A DNA stretch of 51,915 nt from Paulinella micropora (lineage: Eukaryota > Cercozoa > Imbricatea > Euglyphida > Paulinellidae). The DNA lies in contig WBZZ01002058.1 of assembly GCA_019918135.1 (NCBI GenBank), forward strand, positions 72,501 through 124,415, given 5' to 3'. The position numbers and the translations under genes are program-made. Position 1 is the first letter of the stretch. The number at the start of each line of letters is the position of its first letter. Below are positions 38,476 to 48,436 of this stretch, piece after piece. The notes beneath the pieces are model-generated. The model was not told the origin of the DNA, did no database searches, and saw only the letters and a list, made by a program, of their open reading frames with translations.

Positions 38476-38967
38476 TTACTGCCTTCGTCTTCTGGCGCGG
38501 ATTTCTTTGTCTGGTGGAGGACCAACAAAAGTCAGATCGAACTTTGACTGTTCGAGAATGTCCCAGATCTTATTAGGGATTCCGCCCAACGATAATTCAA
38601 AAGGGACATCAAGCACTCCTCTTGGCAGTGTCTGAATGGTCCACGCAGTGTAATTCTTGTCTCTGGGAGTAATTGTATCATCCCATGTCTCGAGACTTTT
38701 TGCGTCTTTATATACTGGCAGATAATGTCTGGCCTTTGGATCCTCAACCGGGTCCATACTTCTCCAGAACTGGAGTATCGGTTGTGCTATCTTTGCGGCT
38801 GATGATATTTTGAGTGTCCGTGTGACACGCATCTGTCGTGGGACTGCCACGACCCGCATCAAGTATAAGTCTGAGAGAGTGTCATCAGCGACATGTTGCT
38901 CCGCTGGTCTCATCAGATAGAAAGCATCTTTCACCCATGCGATGGTATCGCATCGCCTTCCTTCCAT
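38476..38967 (-). CDS. G2 extra 3' ORF, 163 aa
   Basis: ATG at 38,967 lies inside the end of the pol ORF (overlap 38,931-38,967, different frame). The product reads W-V-K-D-A-F-Y-L-M-R-P-A-E-Q, then a P-R-Q-M-R-V-T-R-T-L-K-I basic strand and W-T-I-Q-T-L-P-R-G-V-L-D-V-P-F-E-L. It ends in a basic tail R-A-R-R-R-R-Q. No signal peptide or membrane segment is seen, so it is not Env-like. It may be an accessory protein, or the end of pol displaced by a frameshift. The ORF is intact, which argues for function. Confidence 0.55.
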   Translation of the reverse strand: MEGRRCDTIAWVKDAFYLMRPAEQHVADDTLSDLYLMRVVAVPRQMRVTRTLKISSAAKIAQPILQFWRSMDPVEDPKARHYLPVYKDAKSLETWDDTITPRDKNYTAWTIQTLPRGVLDVPFELSLGGIPNKIWDILEQSKFDLTFVGPPPDKEIRARRRRQ

Positions 38968-41846
38968 CGCTCATGGACAATCTCAACGTTGCCCGCGTTT
39001 GGGTCAGTGTCCGTCCCCTCCTCCTCCTGGTGGACGTCCTTTGATCTCATCGACCTCATCGCCTTCCTCGGTTGGTCGTTGATAAGATCATTCCGCGCTC
39101 TCCTTAGCTGCGCCTCTGTGATCTTCTCCTTCTTTCCGCTATGCTCTCCCGGAGACTTGGACTGAGTCCCCACCGCGCTTATGCGATCAGTCTTCTCCTT
39201 ACTGTCCACCTCACTCTCCTCCTTCTCAGCTATCGGTGCCCGATAAGCATCGTCTTGGTCTATGCCAGCCTCCTTGTGGATGGGCGGCACCTCTTTGAAA
39301 TCATCTTTCATCCGTTTTAACGCCTCCTCAACGGATTCGTCTTCCAATAAGAAGGGATCATACTTCATCAGCCTTCTTACATTCACAATTTGCACCTTCC
39401 CTCTACCCCTGATCTTGTAGTTCAGAGGTCCCGTCTGTTCCATAATCTGATAAGGTCCTTTCCAGTGAGTGAACAGCTTAGAGCTGACTCCCTTCGGGAC
39501 CTGAGGATGATACAACAGTACAATATCCCCGACCTGGAATTTGATCTGATCCAAGTGCGCTTGTCGCACCCCTTCAGCAGTCTTTCGGCGCTCCGCCTCT
39601 CTATGCGCCCTGACTATTTGTTCCGCCTCCATCTTCACTCTAAGTCTCATCCCAAACAACTCATCCGCATCCGCCCAAGTGTCTTTTGGGTGAAGGAGCG
39701 AAGTCGGGATATCAGGCTCACGCCCATATACTAACTGATATGGCGAGATTGAGCTCTTCGAGCCTCCTAACGCCGTGGAGGGTAGACAGTTCATTGCAAA
39801 CGCAAATGATGGTGCTGCCTCGACCCATGCTCTTTGATTCTCCTTCTTCGTGCAATACATCTTTAGTGAGGTTTTGAGGGGTCTGTGTACCCGCTCGATT
39901 TTCCCATTTGCTCGCGGGTTATAGGCAGTAACATATTGCCATCTCATCCCGTAATATTTAGATAGTTTGTCGATGACCTCGTTATTAAAGTCCGAGCCTC
40001 GATCAGAACATATCTTTTTTGGCACTCCAATCTGTGAGATGATCCTATCGATCAGCGCCTCGGCCGTCGTCTTGCCGGTAACGTCTTTGACAGGGATGAT
40101 CCACACATAGTTGGTGGCTCTGTCAATAGCCGTGAGGAGGTATTTGTAACCATCCTTCGATTCTGGGAAAGGTCCCACATGATCAATGTGTATAAACTCA
40201 AACATCCCCGCATGAAGAGGAAATTCGCCAATCAGGCCGAAATTTGCCTTCAGTGGTGTTTTGTTTATCTTGCACGGGATGCATGCATCCACCGCCTGAT
40301 CTATCTCCTCCTTCATCTTCTTCCACCAGAATCGTCTCGCTACGAACATATGAGTTCGTTGTCGACCCGGATGCGCCAAAAGTGGGCAATTGTGGGCTGC
40401 GACAAATATAAATCGTCTCAGACTCTCCGGTACCCAAAGGGTCCATTTGTCCGGCTGTGACGCATAGCGACCGTGAAGGCCCTTGTACCACAGTAGACCA
40501 TCTCTCCATCCCATCTCCTTCATCTGATCTTTGATCGCTTTCGTCATCTTTAGCTCATCCGGGTTCTGATATAACTGTATGAGTTCCTTAAACTCCGGAT
40601 CTTGAGCCTGTTGTTGCCTCCATGCGGTAGGCGAGGTTATATGGACAGTACCATCTTCTAGCCGTACCCCGATTCTTTCCGGGTCATCGTCTAGGTCGCT
40701 TCTCCGCTCTTGAGGAGGCTCCGCATAAACATCCTGCGTCTCCTCTTCCTCTCTTATGTTCGCCTTCGCATTCTCATATACCTCATAGGACCACTCAGCG
40801 TCCTCCTGGGTATGTAGCTCACAACATATCCCGTGATCCGGGCCTTGTGGACTGTACCGTAGACCTGTGCGGTCATATCGGACTCCACTCGCCATCTCCA
40901 TCGCCTCAATGTGGCTGACCTCATACACCTTGTCAGTGGACAAGTCTTCCATCTCCACCGTGGACACCAACGCTGATACTTCTGTGTTAAACTCTAGCCT
41001 AGAGAGGCTATCAGCGACCACATTTCGCTTTCCCGGTAGATGGACCATTGTAAAATCGAAACAAAACAAGAACGCTTGCCACCGCGCCAGCCGTCCCGTC
41101 TGTTCATGATTCATCAACCATAACAGGTTATGATGATCAGTTCTGACAGTAAATTGAGGTCCTCCCCACAAATACTCTCTGAGCCTCTTGAGGGCCCATA
41201 CCACCGCTAACGCCTCTCTTTGCCTTGTGCAATAGTTTCTCTCCGCCGCACACAACTTCCTACTGATAAACATGATTGGACGTAATTTCTTCTCCTCATC
41301 CTCTTGTTGTAATACAGCCCCAATCGCAAACTTAGATGCGTCTGTATAAACTACGAATCGTTTCGTAAAGTCGGGCATCGTTACCACCAGTCCTCCGTCC
41401 TTCGGGTCTTTGTAAGTAAGATCTTTGAGCGCATGAAACGCTTGCAAAGCCTCTTCGTCCCACTTCTCAAAGTCTCCAAAATCTATCATTTTCTCCAACT
41501 TAGCCCGTGTTGCACCCCAATCGGGTATAAACTGGCTATAGTATTGCGCCATCGCAAGGAATGAGTGCAATTCAGTGCGGTTCTTCGGTATCGGTCGATT
41601 CATAATCTCCTCCCTCTTCTCTTTGAATATCGAGACTCGATTATGGGAGATCTCGTACCCTAAGTATGTCACACTCGTCTTGGCAAGTTGACACTTCTTT
41701 AGATTGCACTTCAGGCCAAAAGCTCCGATGCGCCTGAATATATCGGACAAATGATCGATATGCTCCTCCATTGTGTTAGAGTATACGATAATGTCATCGA
41801 TATAGCAAAATGCATATTCTCCCGCCTTCTGTCCCCGCCTTCTCAT
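38931..41846 (-). CDS. pol: G2 pol: RT end, RNase H, integrase
   Basis: A 971-codon ORF. The RT catalytic box Y-I-D-D is at 41,793-41,804. RNase H shows V-Y-T-D-A-S-K-F-A-I-G-A-V, R-E-A-L-A-V-V-W-A-L and V-R-T-D-H-H-N-L, ending V-V-A-D-S-L-S-R-L. Integrase has H-N-C-P-L-L-A-H-P-G-R and C-I-P-C, then I-H-I-D-H-V-G-P-F, C-S-D-R-G-S-D-F and N-G-K-I-E-R-V-H-R (D, D, E). A C-terminal module follows with F-Q-V-G-D-I-V-L-L-Y-H and G-P-Y-Q-I-M-E. The tail is acidic. All catalytic residues are intact. Only the join to the RT N-terminus is broken. Confidence 0.9.
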   Translation of the reverse strand: MRRRGQKAGEYAFCYIDDIIVYSNTMEEHIDHLSDIFRRIGAFGLKCNLKKCQLAKTSVTYLGYEISHNRVSIFKEKREEIMNRPIPKNRTELHSFLAMAQYYSQFIPDWGATRAKLEKMIDFGDFEKWDEEALQAFHALKDLTYKDPKDGGLVVTMPDFTKRFVVYTDASKFAIGAVLQQEDEEKKLRPIMFISRKLCAAERNYCTRQREALAVVWALKRLREYLWGGPQFTVRTDHHNLLWLMNHEQTGRLARWQAFLFCFDFTMVHLPGKRNVVADSLSRLEFNTEVSALVSTVEMEDLSTDKVYEVSHIEAMEMASGVRYDRTGLRYSPQGPDHGICCELHTQEDAEWSYEVYENAKANIREEEETQDVYAEPPQERRSDLDDDPERIGVRLEDGTVHITSPTAWRQQQAQDPEFKELIQLYQNPDELKMTKAIKDQMKEMGWRDGLLWYKGLHGRYASQPDKWTLWVPESLRRFIFVAAHNCPLLAHPGRQRTHMFVARRFWWKKMKEEIDQAVDACIPCKINKTPLKANFGLIGEFPLHAGMFEFIHIDHVGPFPESKDGYKYLLTAIDRATNYVWIIPVKDVTGKTTAEALIDRIISQIGVPKKICSDRGSDFNNEVIDKLSKYYGMRWQYVTAYNPRANGKIERVHRPLKTSLKMYCTKKENQRAWVEAAPSFAFAMNCLPSTALGGSKSSISPYQLVYGREPDIPTSLLHPKDTWADADELFGMRLRVKMEAEQIVRAHREAERRKTAEGVRQAHLDQIKFQVGDIVLLYHPQVPKGVSSKLFTHWKGPYQIMEQTGPLNYKIRGRGKVQIVNVRRLMKYDPFLLEDESVEEALKRMKDDFKEVPPIHKEAGIDQDDAYRAPIAEKEESEVDSKEKTDRISAVGTQSKSPGEHSGKKEKITEAQLRRARNDLINDQPRKAMRSMRSKDVHQEEEGTDTDPNAGNVEIVHERWKEGDAIPSHG

Positions 41847-42583
41847 AAAGCCTCCGTCAAAAAATCATCGTACTGACTGCTCAACATCTTCTGCATCGCC
41901 TTCTGGAAAAGTCCTGGGGCTTGCTTGAGGCCCATCGGAAGCACTTTCCATTGGTATATTTCCATACCCACCACAAACGCCGTCAGCCATCTGGACTTTT
42001 CCTCCAGTGGTATCTGCCAGAAGCCATTCTTAAGGTCAATGACCGAATAGAATTTTGCATTCCGCAGTACTCTCCTTCCTTCTTCTAATGTCGGGAGAGG
42101 ATTTCTCTCTTCCTCCAGCACCTTGTTAACACGAGCATAGTTAACTGTCAGGCGCCACTCTCCTCCTGGCTTCGGCACTATTCTCGGTTGTGAGACTATT
42201 GGAGATGTTGATCTCTCAATAAAGTCCTCATTGAGCAGCTGTCTTGCTAGCTCCTCCGCTATCTTCGCCTCATGTATACTCAAATTCGCCCTTCGTGGTG
42301 CCGGTGACGGCTCCGCACCCGGTATTTTGTAAATAACCGCAGTGAAATCTTCAGGCTTGACACCACCTGCATGTGGAGGGTCAAAAATTTCCTTGTTCGC
42401 CTCTAATTTGGCTTTTAAAAGCTCCTTCTCCGTCTCCGTACCTACTCCTTCTTCTAAAATTTTCCGTGCCGCCGCTTGAAAATCTTCATCAGACATCTTC
42501 TTATGTTGCTTGAGGGGTTCTCTGTCCTCCTCCAATGAGTCTCGCGTATTGCAAAGGAGCTTTACGGTTGTAAAAACCATCAA
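41843..42583 (-). CDS. pol: G2 pol: RT N-terminal half
   Basis: 246 codons with P-I-V-S-Q-P-R-I-V-P-K-P-G-G-E-W-R-L-T-V-N-Y-A-R-V-N-K, Y-S-V-I-D-L-K-N-G-F-W-Q-I and L-P-M-G-L-K-Q-A-P-G-L-F-Q, the gypsy RT fingers and palm start. It ends at a TGA overlapping the next ORF's ATG. The break lies at a T6 run about 25 bases before (41,866-41,871), so a single missing or extra base explains the split. It overlaps the upstream ORF by 83 bases. Confidence 0.85.
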   Translation of the reverse strand: MMVFTTVKLLCNTRDSLEEDREPLKQHKKMSDEDFQAAARKILEEGVGTETEKELLKAKLEANKEIFDPPHAGGVKPEDFTAVIYKIPGAEPSPAPRRANLSIHEAKIAEELARQLLNEDFIERSTSPIVSQPRIVPKPGGEWRLTVNYARVNKVLEEERNPLPTLEEGRRVLRNAKFYSVIDLKNGFWQIPLEEKSRWLTAFVVGMEIYQWKVLPMGLKQAPGLFQKAMQKMLSSQYDDFLTEAL

Positions 42584-43973
42584 AGCATGTGAATGCTTGC
42601 GGTATCAATTTCAACTTGTCGCGGTCTCTGAGCTTCCGCTTGTATGCACTGCTCTGCTCACGAGTTCCCATACGACAAGCCACCACTAGCTGTTGCTTGC
42701 GAGAGGGTACCGGTATAGGATGATCAATAAGCCTGTCCCTTATTTCCTGCGCCCATATCGCCTTCTCATTATATGGCAAGATAATAGTATACGGCTTATT
42801 ATTTTCGAATAAAGTCCGTAAGCATTTCTTCACTTCAGTTAGTGAACGCGGCCACGTGGGCTCGTCACCCCAGAAATCAGTAATAAAACTTTTAATAGTT
42901 TCTGGTGGAGTATCCGGGATTCGCCCCGTTCTCCTTGGTACAAACGCCTCCCTTTTTTCTTCTCCTACTTTCGCATGGAAGCAGTATCCGTTAGTAATAT
43001 GGACATCTGCTCCTACTCCTTCCGCGAATCTCGCCAACGACGGGCTTCTTTGTGCGACACATATAATCTCAATCGCCTCCTTTCGCTTCTCGATTAAGTC
43101 ATCAATAGACTTTTTGTCCCAATGGCATGTCGGAACTGTGACAGTGCACACTTGGGATTCCCAATTGTCGGTCCAGGACAGCTCATCCGGTCTTATGACA
43201 TGGGGGTGAACATACACCTCAAGTGCCTCATGCACGATGGCCATCTTTTTGTGATCCGTCGCTAGACTCAGCTCATAAGCCTCATAAGAGTCAGTAGCGT
43301 TGAAGGGATCAATATCGTTCTCTTCTCCTCTTTTTACTCCATATATCACTCGCCGTGCGGCGCAATCAATCACAGCCCCCATCGTAGCCAATTGGTCATA
43401 CGATAGTAATATTGACCCGTGGTAACCGGGGACGACATAGAGGTCCATACGGTATACTCGTGCGGATTTCAATTTAAAGGTCAGTGTGATGATTCCCGTG
43501 ATATCCGTCCGGCTGCTCACTCCTTTGAGAGTGCCCGTTGACTTTTTCATATTTCCGTCCACCCAGTCCCAGTATCGATTAAAAAACTTCCGGCCGACAA
43601 TATTAATATTCGCCATCGTATCATTACCAACTTTTAATACTGTCTTCAAAGTTTCACAATGAAGTTCTGTATAACACAGAGCATCGGGCCTGTGTATATT
43701 GGCTGCGAGAACAAGAACTTTACGTTCCAAATTTTGGAGTCTTGTCTCTAAGTTTTTCAACTCCTCCTTCTTCTCCTCCTGCTTCACCTCATTAACATTG
43801 TTATTATTCTGCGGTACTGGTGCGTTTACTATGTTAGTGACATTGTCTTGTGGTACTTGAGTGCACACATTGTCTTTTTTCTCGCCACCCGCCGCGATCG
43901 TAGATATTGAGTCTGTTCGTAATTGTTTGCTTGGCCGAGGCGATACGTCTGCCATTGGCCTCCTCGCCTCCAT
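42501..43973 (-). CDS. pol: G2 protease-like ORF with unknown domain
   Basis: 490 codons. The N-terminal about 90 residues are low-complexity with a coiled coil (K-N-L-E-T-R-L-Q-N-L-E-R-K-V). A retropepsin fold is suggested by K-V-G-N-D-T-M-A-N-I-N-I-V at the active-site position (D-T-M instead of D-T-G) and a flap-like G-V-S-S-R-T-D-I-T-G. The end reads I-L-L-S-Y-D-Q-L-A-T-M-G-A-V-I-D. The last 270 residues are a separate unassigned domain with C-H-W-D-K-K-S-I-D-D-L-I and N-N-K-P-Y-T-I-I-L-P-Y-N. The missing glycine would be expected to harm protease activity. Confidence 0.65.
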   Translation of the reverse strand: MEARRPMADVSPRPSKQLRTDSISTIAAGGEKKDNVCTQVPQDNVTNIVNAPVPQNNNNVNEVKQEEKKEELKNLETRLQNLERKVLVLAANIHRPDALCYTELHCETLKTVLKVGNDTMANINIVGRKFFNRYWDWVDGNMKKSTGTLKGVSSRTDITGIITLTFKLKSARVYRMDLYVVPGYHGSILLSYDQLATMGAVIDCAARRVIYGVKRGEENDIDPFNATDSYEAYELSLATDHKKMAIVHEALEVYVHPHVIRPDELSWTDNWESQVCTVTVPTCHWDKKSIDDLIEKRKEAIEIICVAQRSPSLARFAEGVGADVHITNGYCFHAKVGEEKREAFVPRRTGRIPDTPPETIKSFITDFWGDEPTWPRSLTEVKKCLRTLFENNKPYTIILPYNEKAIWAQEIRDRLIDHPIPVPSRKQQLVVACRMGTREQSSAYKRKLRDRDKLKLIPQAFTCFDGFYNRKAPLQYARLIGGGQRTPQAT

Positions 43974-44170
43974 CGCAAGTCTCGCCTTCCTATTATCATT
44001 GGTAACCGTGATGTGTGAACGGGTATGAGACTACCTTGGGGCTGCAGTCTCTGTGTACCCACATCTTTGCTCTCACATGGAGGAAGCGTTGGACCAGTCT
44101 GCACAACAGCATGAGAAAGCACTGTGGCTTTAGGGTTAAACTTCACACTCTTCTTCCCCCTGCCGTCATT

Positions 44171-46991
44171 TCACCTCCTCGAAACGATTACCTTGAGTAG
44201 TGTCCGGGTAGGATGACGTATCGATGTCCGAGGCAGTGTTGTAGGCCTGACCTCGACCGAAATTCGGGTTGGAGCTTGCCCATGAGCCTCCTCCTCCTCT
44301 GGGTGGGGGGGCTGGAGCCAGAAAAGCTCTCCCTCCGTAAGGGGTATATCCACGACCTCCTCCTCTTCCTCTCTGAGGGGTTCCCCGCCACCTTCGGGCT
44401 CCTCTCCATGCTCTTCCTCCTCGTCCTCCTCCTCCTCGTCCTCCTGCTCCTCCTCCTCCTCCTCGTCCTCTTTGAGAGGCCTTTGAGTTTGTCTCTCCCT
44501 TTCCTCCTTCTTCTCCTTCATCCTCTTCATGCAGGCAATAATTGCCTCTCTTAACTCCTCATCATCACGCTGATTGGCATACCAGCCTTCGTTCACAGCG
44601 GCAATCTGAAGCATATTGAAAAGGCCCGGTTCCTTGCCTTCCGTCTTGCTCAGAAAGTTTGCCCTTGCTGTTGGGTTCTGCCTATCATGATTGAAAGAGC
44701 AGTCTCTGTTCTCCATCTGTGCCTTACACTGCAAGCCCGCGAACCACCTCCAGCATGCGGTCTTCAGGTTTGGCTCTCTCTGTATCTTCCAACCGGCAAC
44801 TCTGTTTGTGTACGTGGCTTGTGCGCCAACAGGTACACCGCCTGCCTGTGTCATATGTGCCTCCGTGACTGAGTCCAAGTGCGAGCATGCACTCATCACT
44901 TCTTGAAACAGTGCTGCCGGAGCAACGTTTCGAACCGTAGTTTCGAACACGTATGTCTCGAGGAAGTTCTTGGACTTCACTGTACTAAACGTCGAGCATT
45001 GTTGTATGAGTTGAGTAAGCTTGCTCGGGTGCACTGTGTGTAACGCCGAGAAGAAATAGAGGATGATCGACTTGCGGCCATAGAATAGCCCATAGGAGGA
45101 AACTACCTCCGTAAGGGTCGCCGCCAAGCCAACAGCACTCCTCAAACTCATCGCCACTGTCTCAAAGATTTCAAATCCTATGAGAGTACCAGTGCAGAGA
45201 TGCTGGTATCCATGAGATTGAAAATATGAAATGAGTGTGGCCACCGCCAGTTCACACTGAGCGTCTAGGCCTGTTGCATTGTTTCTCTTAATCTCCTCCT
45301 TCTTTCTCAAAAACTTGTACTGTGTTAGATCGAATCCCTCCGTGACTAGAGATTGGTCAAAAACAGTAACAAGAGCCTCATATTCCTGAGTTTCATCACA
45401 AGGAAAAGCCTTCATGCAGACATTGATCTCTTTGAGCTTGCTCAAAAGCGAAGCATCAGAGTCTTTGTCTGAGCTCGTCTTGGCATATAGCATGAGACTT
45501 GCCACTCCTCCTTTCTTCCCTTGAAGGCATTTATGATGTTTTGTCTGTCCTTCTTCTCCGTGTTTGTGACCACCACCGTAGTTGATCCCGGGGGTGTAGG
45601 GGCTGGTGGGGCAGGAGCTGGTGGGGTCAAATATGTCGGAGGGTGTGCCCTTGCACCACTCACTTTTGCTTTCATTCTTTCCAGTCTCATCTTCTTCTCG
45701 AACTCCTCATTCTCTTTCGCCTTCTTCTTCTCAGATATCACCAGCTTTTGAGCATGAGTGATAAAGGCCACCAATTCAGAAGCAGATCTGAGAAATTATA
45801 TTTCTCCACATATTGGTCAACACCTGCTTTATTGGCGACCGGTGGTGCGTTAGTTGATTTAAGGACAGAGTGATCCTTGGTAGGAATCCATCTCTTCCAC
45901 GCCTCCTTGTGCAGTAACGCACCCATCAACAGTCTGATCTTGGTCAGTATTCTGTCAGTCTTCTCTAACTCATCAATCACAGGATGAGTTTCTCCTGCTG
46001 CCTTAATGCTTTTTTCCATCTCTGCCTTCCCCTCCTCCAAGGCCTTTATTTCCATCGTAAAAAAATGAAATAAGCCATTCGAGTTTTTCGAACCCAGAAT
46101 GTTCTTCATTTTTGTTACATCGACTGCCTCCTGACCAGTCGCGAGGAATCTGGCCGTTGCTCTTGGGTTTGTGTACTGGAGGTAACCTCACATCGTGGGC
46201 CGTATGAACGTTCCCAAATCAGGGTTTGAGTATGTACCCCAAAGATAGCATCCAGTAGTGGTATGTGAGTCCCCAAACTTGATATGCTGTATCTTCTTTC
46301 TCTCTTCTTGATCAGAGACCAGTTTGCCGAGGAGCTGTGCTGTGTTTGATAATGGGATATAGACATCCCTTTTAGCACGACTTTTCTCTCTTCTTTGATC
46401 CTGAGGGATCCACACATAAGTGTCCTTCCCTACCCCTATCTTGTTATCAAACTCTTCTTTAGGGAGGTCATAGTTGGCTTGCACCCACTGTTGTTCCTCC
46501 ACTGTGATCTCCTCCCTCTCAATATGAATCAAGTCGATCATTTTTCGTCCTCCTCCTCCCGTGTGGGCAGGTGGCATGGGATTACCATATGCTCCTCCTC
46601 CTCCTGTCTCTTCTTGTTCAAATCCTCCTCCATCTTCGTCTCCTCCATATCCTCCTATGTCGTCCCAGCTCTCGTCTGCTCCTCCTCCCACTCCTTCATC
46701 TCCTCGCCCTCCTCCTACTCCTCCTTCTTCTCCTACTCTTCCTACTCTTAATACTCTTCGTCTATTTATCTCTGTTCTTCCACCTACTCCTCCTCCTCCT
46801 CCTCCTTCTTCTTCTTCTTCTTCTTCTTCTTCTTCTTCTTCTTCTTCTTCTTCTTCTTCTTCTTCGTCTTGTCCTCCTCTCCTCCTCCTTCTTCATTCAA
46901 TCCTCCTCCTCCTTCCAATCCTCCTCCCTCTTCTCTTCTTCTCTTTGTTCTGCTCCAAGGAGTCACTCACCTCGGCGGTCTCTGTCGACAT
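44171..46991 (-). pseudogene. gag: G2 Gag, several frame breaks
   Basis: Pieces at 46,188-46,691, 45,738-46,109, 45,442-45,774 and 44,171-45,505 align in order with the G3 Gag copy. The start ATG (46,991) follows from G3 (MSTETAEVS). Visible parts in order: a Gly/Glu-rich N-terminus, here replaced in part by a (TTC)n tract (46,804-46,866); a conserved region with Q-Q-W-V-Q-A-N-Y-D-L; a coiled coil; a Pro/Ala linker; and a large capsid-like domain. A C-W-R-W-F-A-G-L-Q-C...C-S-F-N-H finger (CCCH, spacing C-x8-C-x8-C-x3-H) and an acidic tail end it. A CCCH finger in place of the usual CCHC knuckle is unusual for gypsy Gag. Confidence 0.8.
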
Positions 46992-47759
46992 GATGTCGTA
47001 GTAGTAATAACAGGAGGACTGTGTCAGCTCCTATGTTTGGTTTTTTTTTTCGTTCGTTTGTGTTCTGTTCCTCCTTCAGTCGATTGACTAGTAAAGAGAG
47101 AAACTAATAGAGAGGATAGAATGAGATTCCCTGTCCTCTATGAAACACTGTTTGTATGTTTGTTTTGTTTGAGAAAAATAGTCTTTGAGACTTTCTCCGA
47201 TTTTTGTTCTCCTTACTCAAATTGCTTTCTCCTCCTTCTTTTCTATATCGTATCTAGTATGAGGCACTAGGACCTACAAACAGATAGTAATAGAGAAGCT
47301 AGAAAAGCTCTCCTTGAGAAGTCGACAGTCGGTCGGATAGGTTCTCAGACCCACCTTTAGAAAACGATCAGAGATGCAAAAATACTCTGATGTATGTGTG
47401 AGATAATGCAGATAACTGCACAAACTAGAAGGGTAGAGTGTTGTGCTCCTGTCCCTATGCTGTTTGTGTTTTATGTGTGTTCCTTCACTCTTCTGTCCAC
47501 CTCCTTCTTCTTGGTCTCTGTGTGAGAACAGCAAGAACGACAGAGAGTTTGTATCTAATGTCTCCTTGTGAGCACACAGATATGGATTGGGCTAGAGGAT
47601 ACAAGATACCTGCTTGAGACCAATCAAATTATTTGTTTTGTGAAAGAGAGTTATGAGGGAGCTGTGTTGGACTATTTGTTTTCGTCTGACGTCCCCGTGT
47701 GAGACAGGTCAGTGAAAATTCACTCTGTTGCCTGTGTGGCAAAGCAGAAAGAAATCACC
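46992..47759 (-). other. G2 leader, untranslated
   Basis: About 770 bases between the primer-binding site and gag. It matches the G3 leader (48,437-49,203) in inverted orientation. Short ORFs in it are not conserved in frame between the two copies. No other feature is seen. Confidence 0.7.
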
Positions 47760-47760
47760 C

Positions 47761-47777
47761 TAGTGATGTGGACTCCA
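47761..47777 (-). promoter_or_regulatory. G2 primer-binding site
   Basis: On the element's strand, TGGAGTCCACATCACTA begins two bases after the LTR end (CA-TT-TGG). TGG pairs with the CCA end of a tRNA. The matching tRNA is not identified. Confidence 0.7.
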
Positions 47778-47779
47778 AA

Positions 47780-48018
47780 TGTAATGCCCCCAACGATAGC
47801 TCAAGAAAAAGTCGGTAATATAACCAAACACAGTCCTCAAGAATGAGAATGATGTCTCGTTATATTAGCTCAGTGAAGCAGAAAAGGAAAACGGCAACAG
47901 ACCAGGAATAAAATGGCATCAGGTCCAATCCGGACAAATAAATACTGAAAAACAGGCTGGTGCACCTGTCATCAGGAAAAGGTACTTTTTACCTGCTATC
48001 CGGGTGGTGATGCCTACA
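47780..48018 (-). repeat. G2 5' LTR
   Basis: 239 bp with TGTA...TACA ends; partner of 36,792-37,030. The 5' end on the element's strand is 48,018. Confidence 0.9.
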
Positions 48019-48183
48019 ATGTCGATAGCAATATTTCCTTTTAACAGCTAGCTTTTTGGAAAAAGCTTGACTATTGCCTTTTTTCCCTAAATCTGAAAAC
48101 TTTTATTCCTTGACCGCTATTTCCGATCTCCAGTCATACTTTATTTCCTTGGACAGTGTTTTCCTGTTTCCGGTCCACGCTCC
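48019..48183. other. spacer between head-to-head G2 and G3
   Basis: 165 bases. It contains the ATGT target duplication, the last bases of the foldback MITE (to 48,031), its TA flank, and a small perfect hairpin GCTTTTTGGAAAAAGC (about 48,049-48,065). Nothing coding. Confidence 0.7.
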
Positions 48184-48417
48184 TGTAGGCATCACCCCCG
48201 GATAGCCGGTAAAAAGTACCTTTTCTGGTGACAGGTGCACCAGCTTGTTTTTCAGTATTATTTGTCCGGATTGGACCTGATGCCATTTTATTCCTGGTCT
48301 GTTGCCGTTTCCCTTTTGGCTTCACTGAGCTAATACAACGAGACATCATTCTCATTCTTGAGGACTGTGTTTGGTTGTATTACCGACTTTTTACGAGCTA
48401 TCGTTGGGGGCATTACA
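48184..48417 (+). repeat. G3 5' LTR
   Basis: About 234 bp, TGTAGGCATC to CATTACA; inverted match to the G2 LTRs with several substitutions and small indels. Confidence 0.9.
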
Positions 48418-48419
48418 TT

Positions 48420-48436
48420 TGGAGTCCACATCACTA
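48420..48436 (+). promoter_or_regulatory. G3 primer-binding site
   Basis: TGGAGTCCACATCACTA, identical to that of G2 and again two bases from the LTR end. Conservation in both copies supports the call. Confidence 0.75.

Larger units (their letters stand above)
36792..48018 (-). mobile_element. gypsy element G2, complete with LTRs
   Basis: LTRs of 239 bp at each end (TGTA...TACA) define an 11.2-kb element on the minus strand, flanked by the 4-bp target duplication ATGT (36,788-36,791 and 48,019-48,022). Primer-binding site and polypurine tract are at the expected places. Order: gag, protease-bearing ORF, RT, RNase H, integrase, extra ORF. The LTRs differ at roughly ten positions, so the insertion is older than C1. 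Confidence 0.9.
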
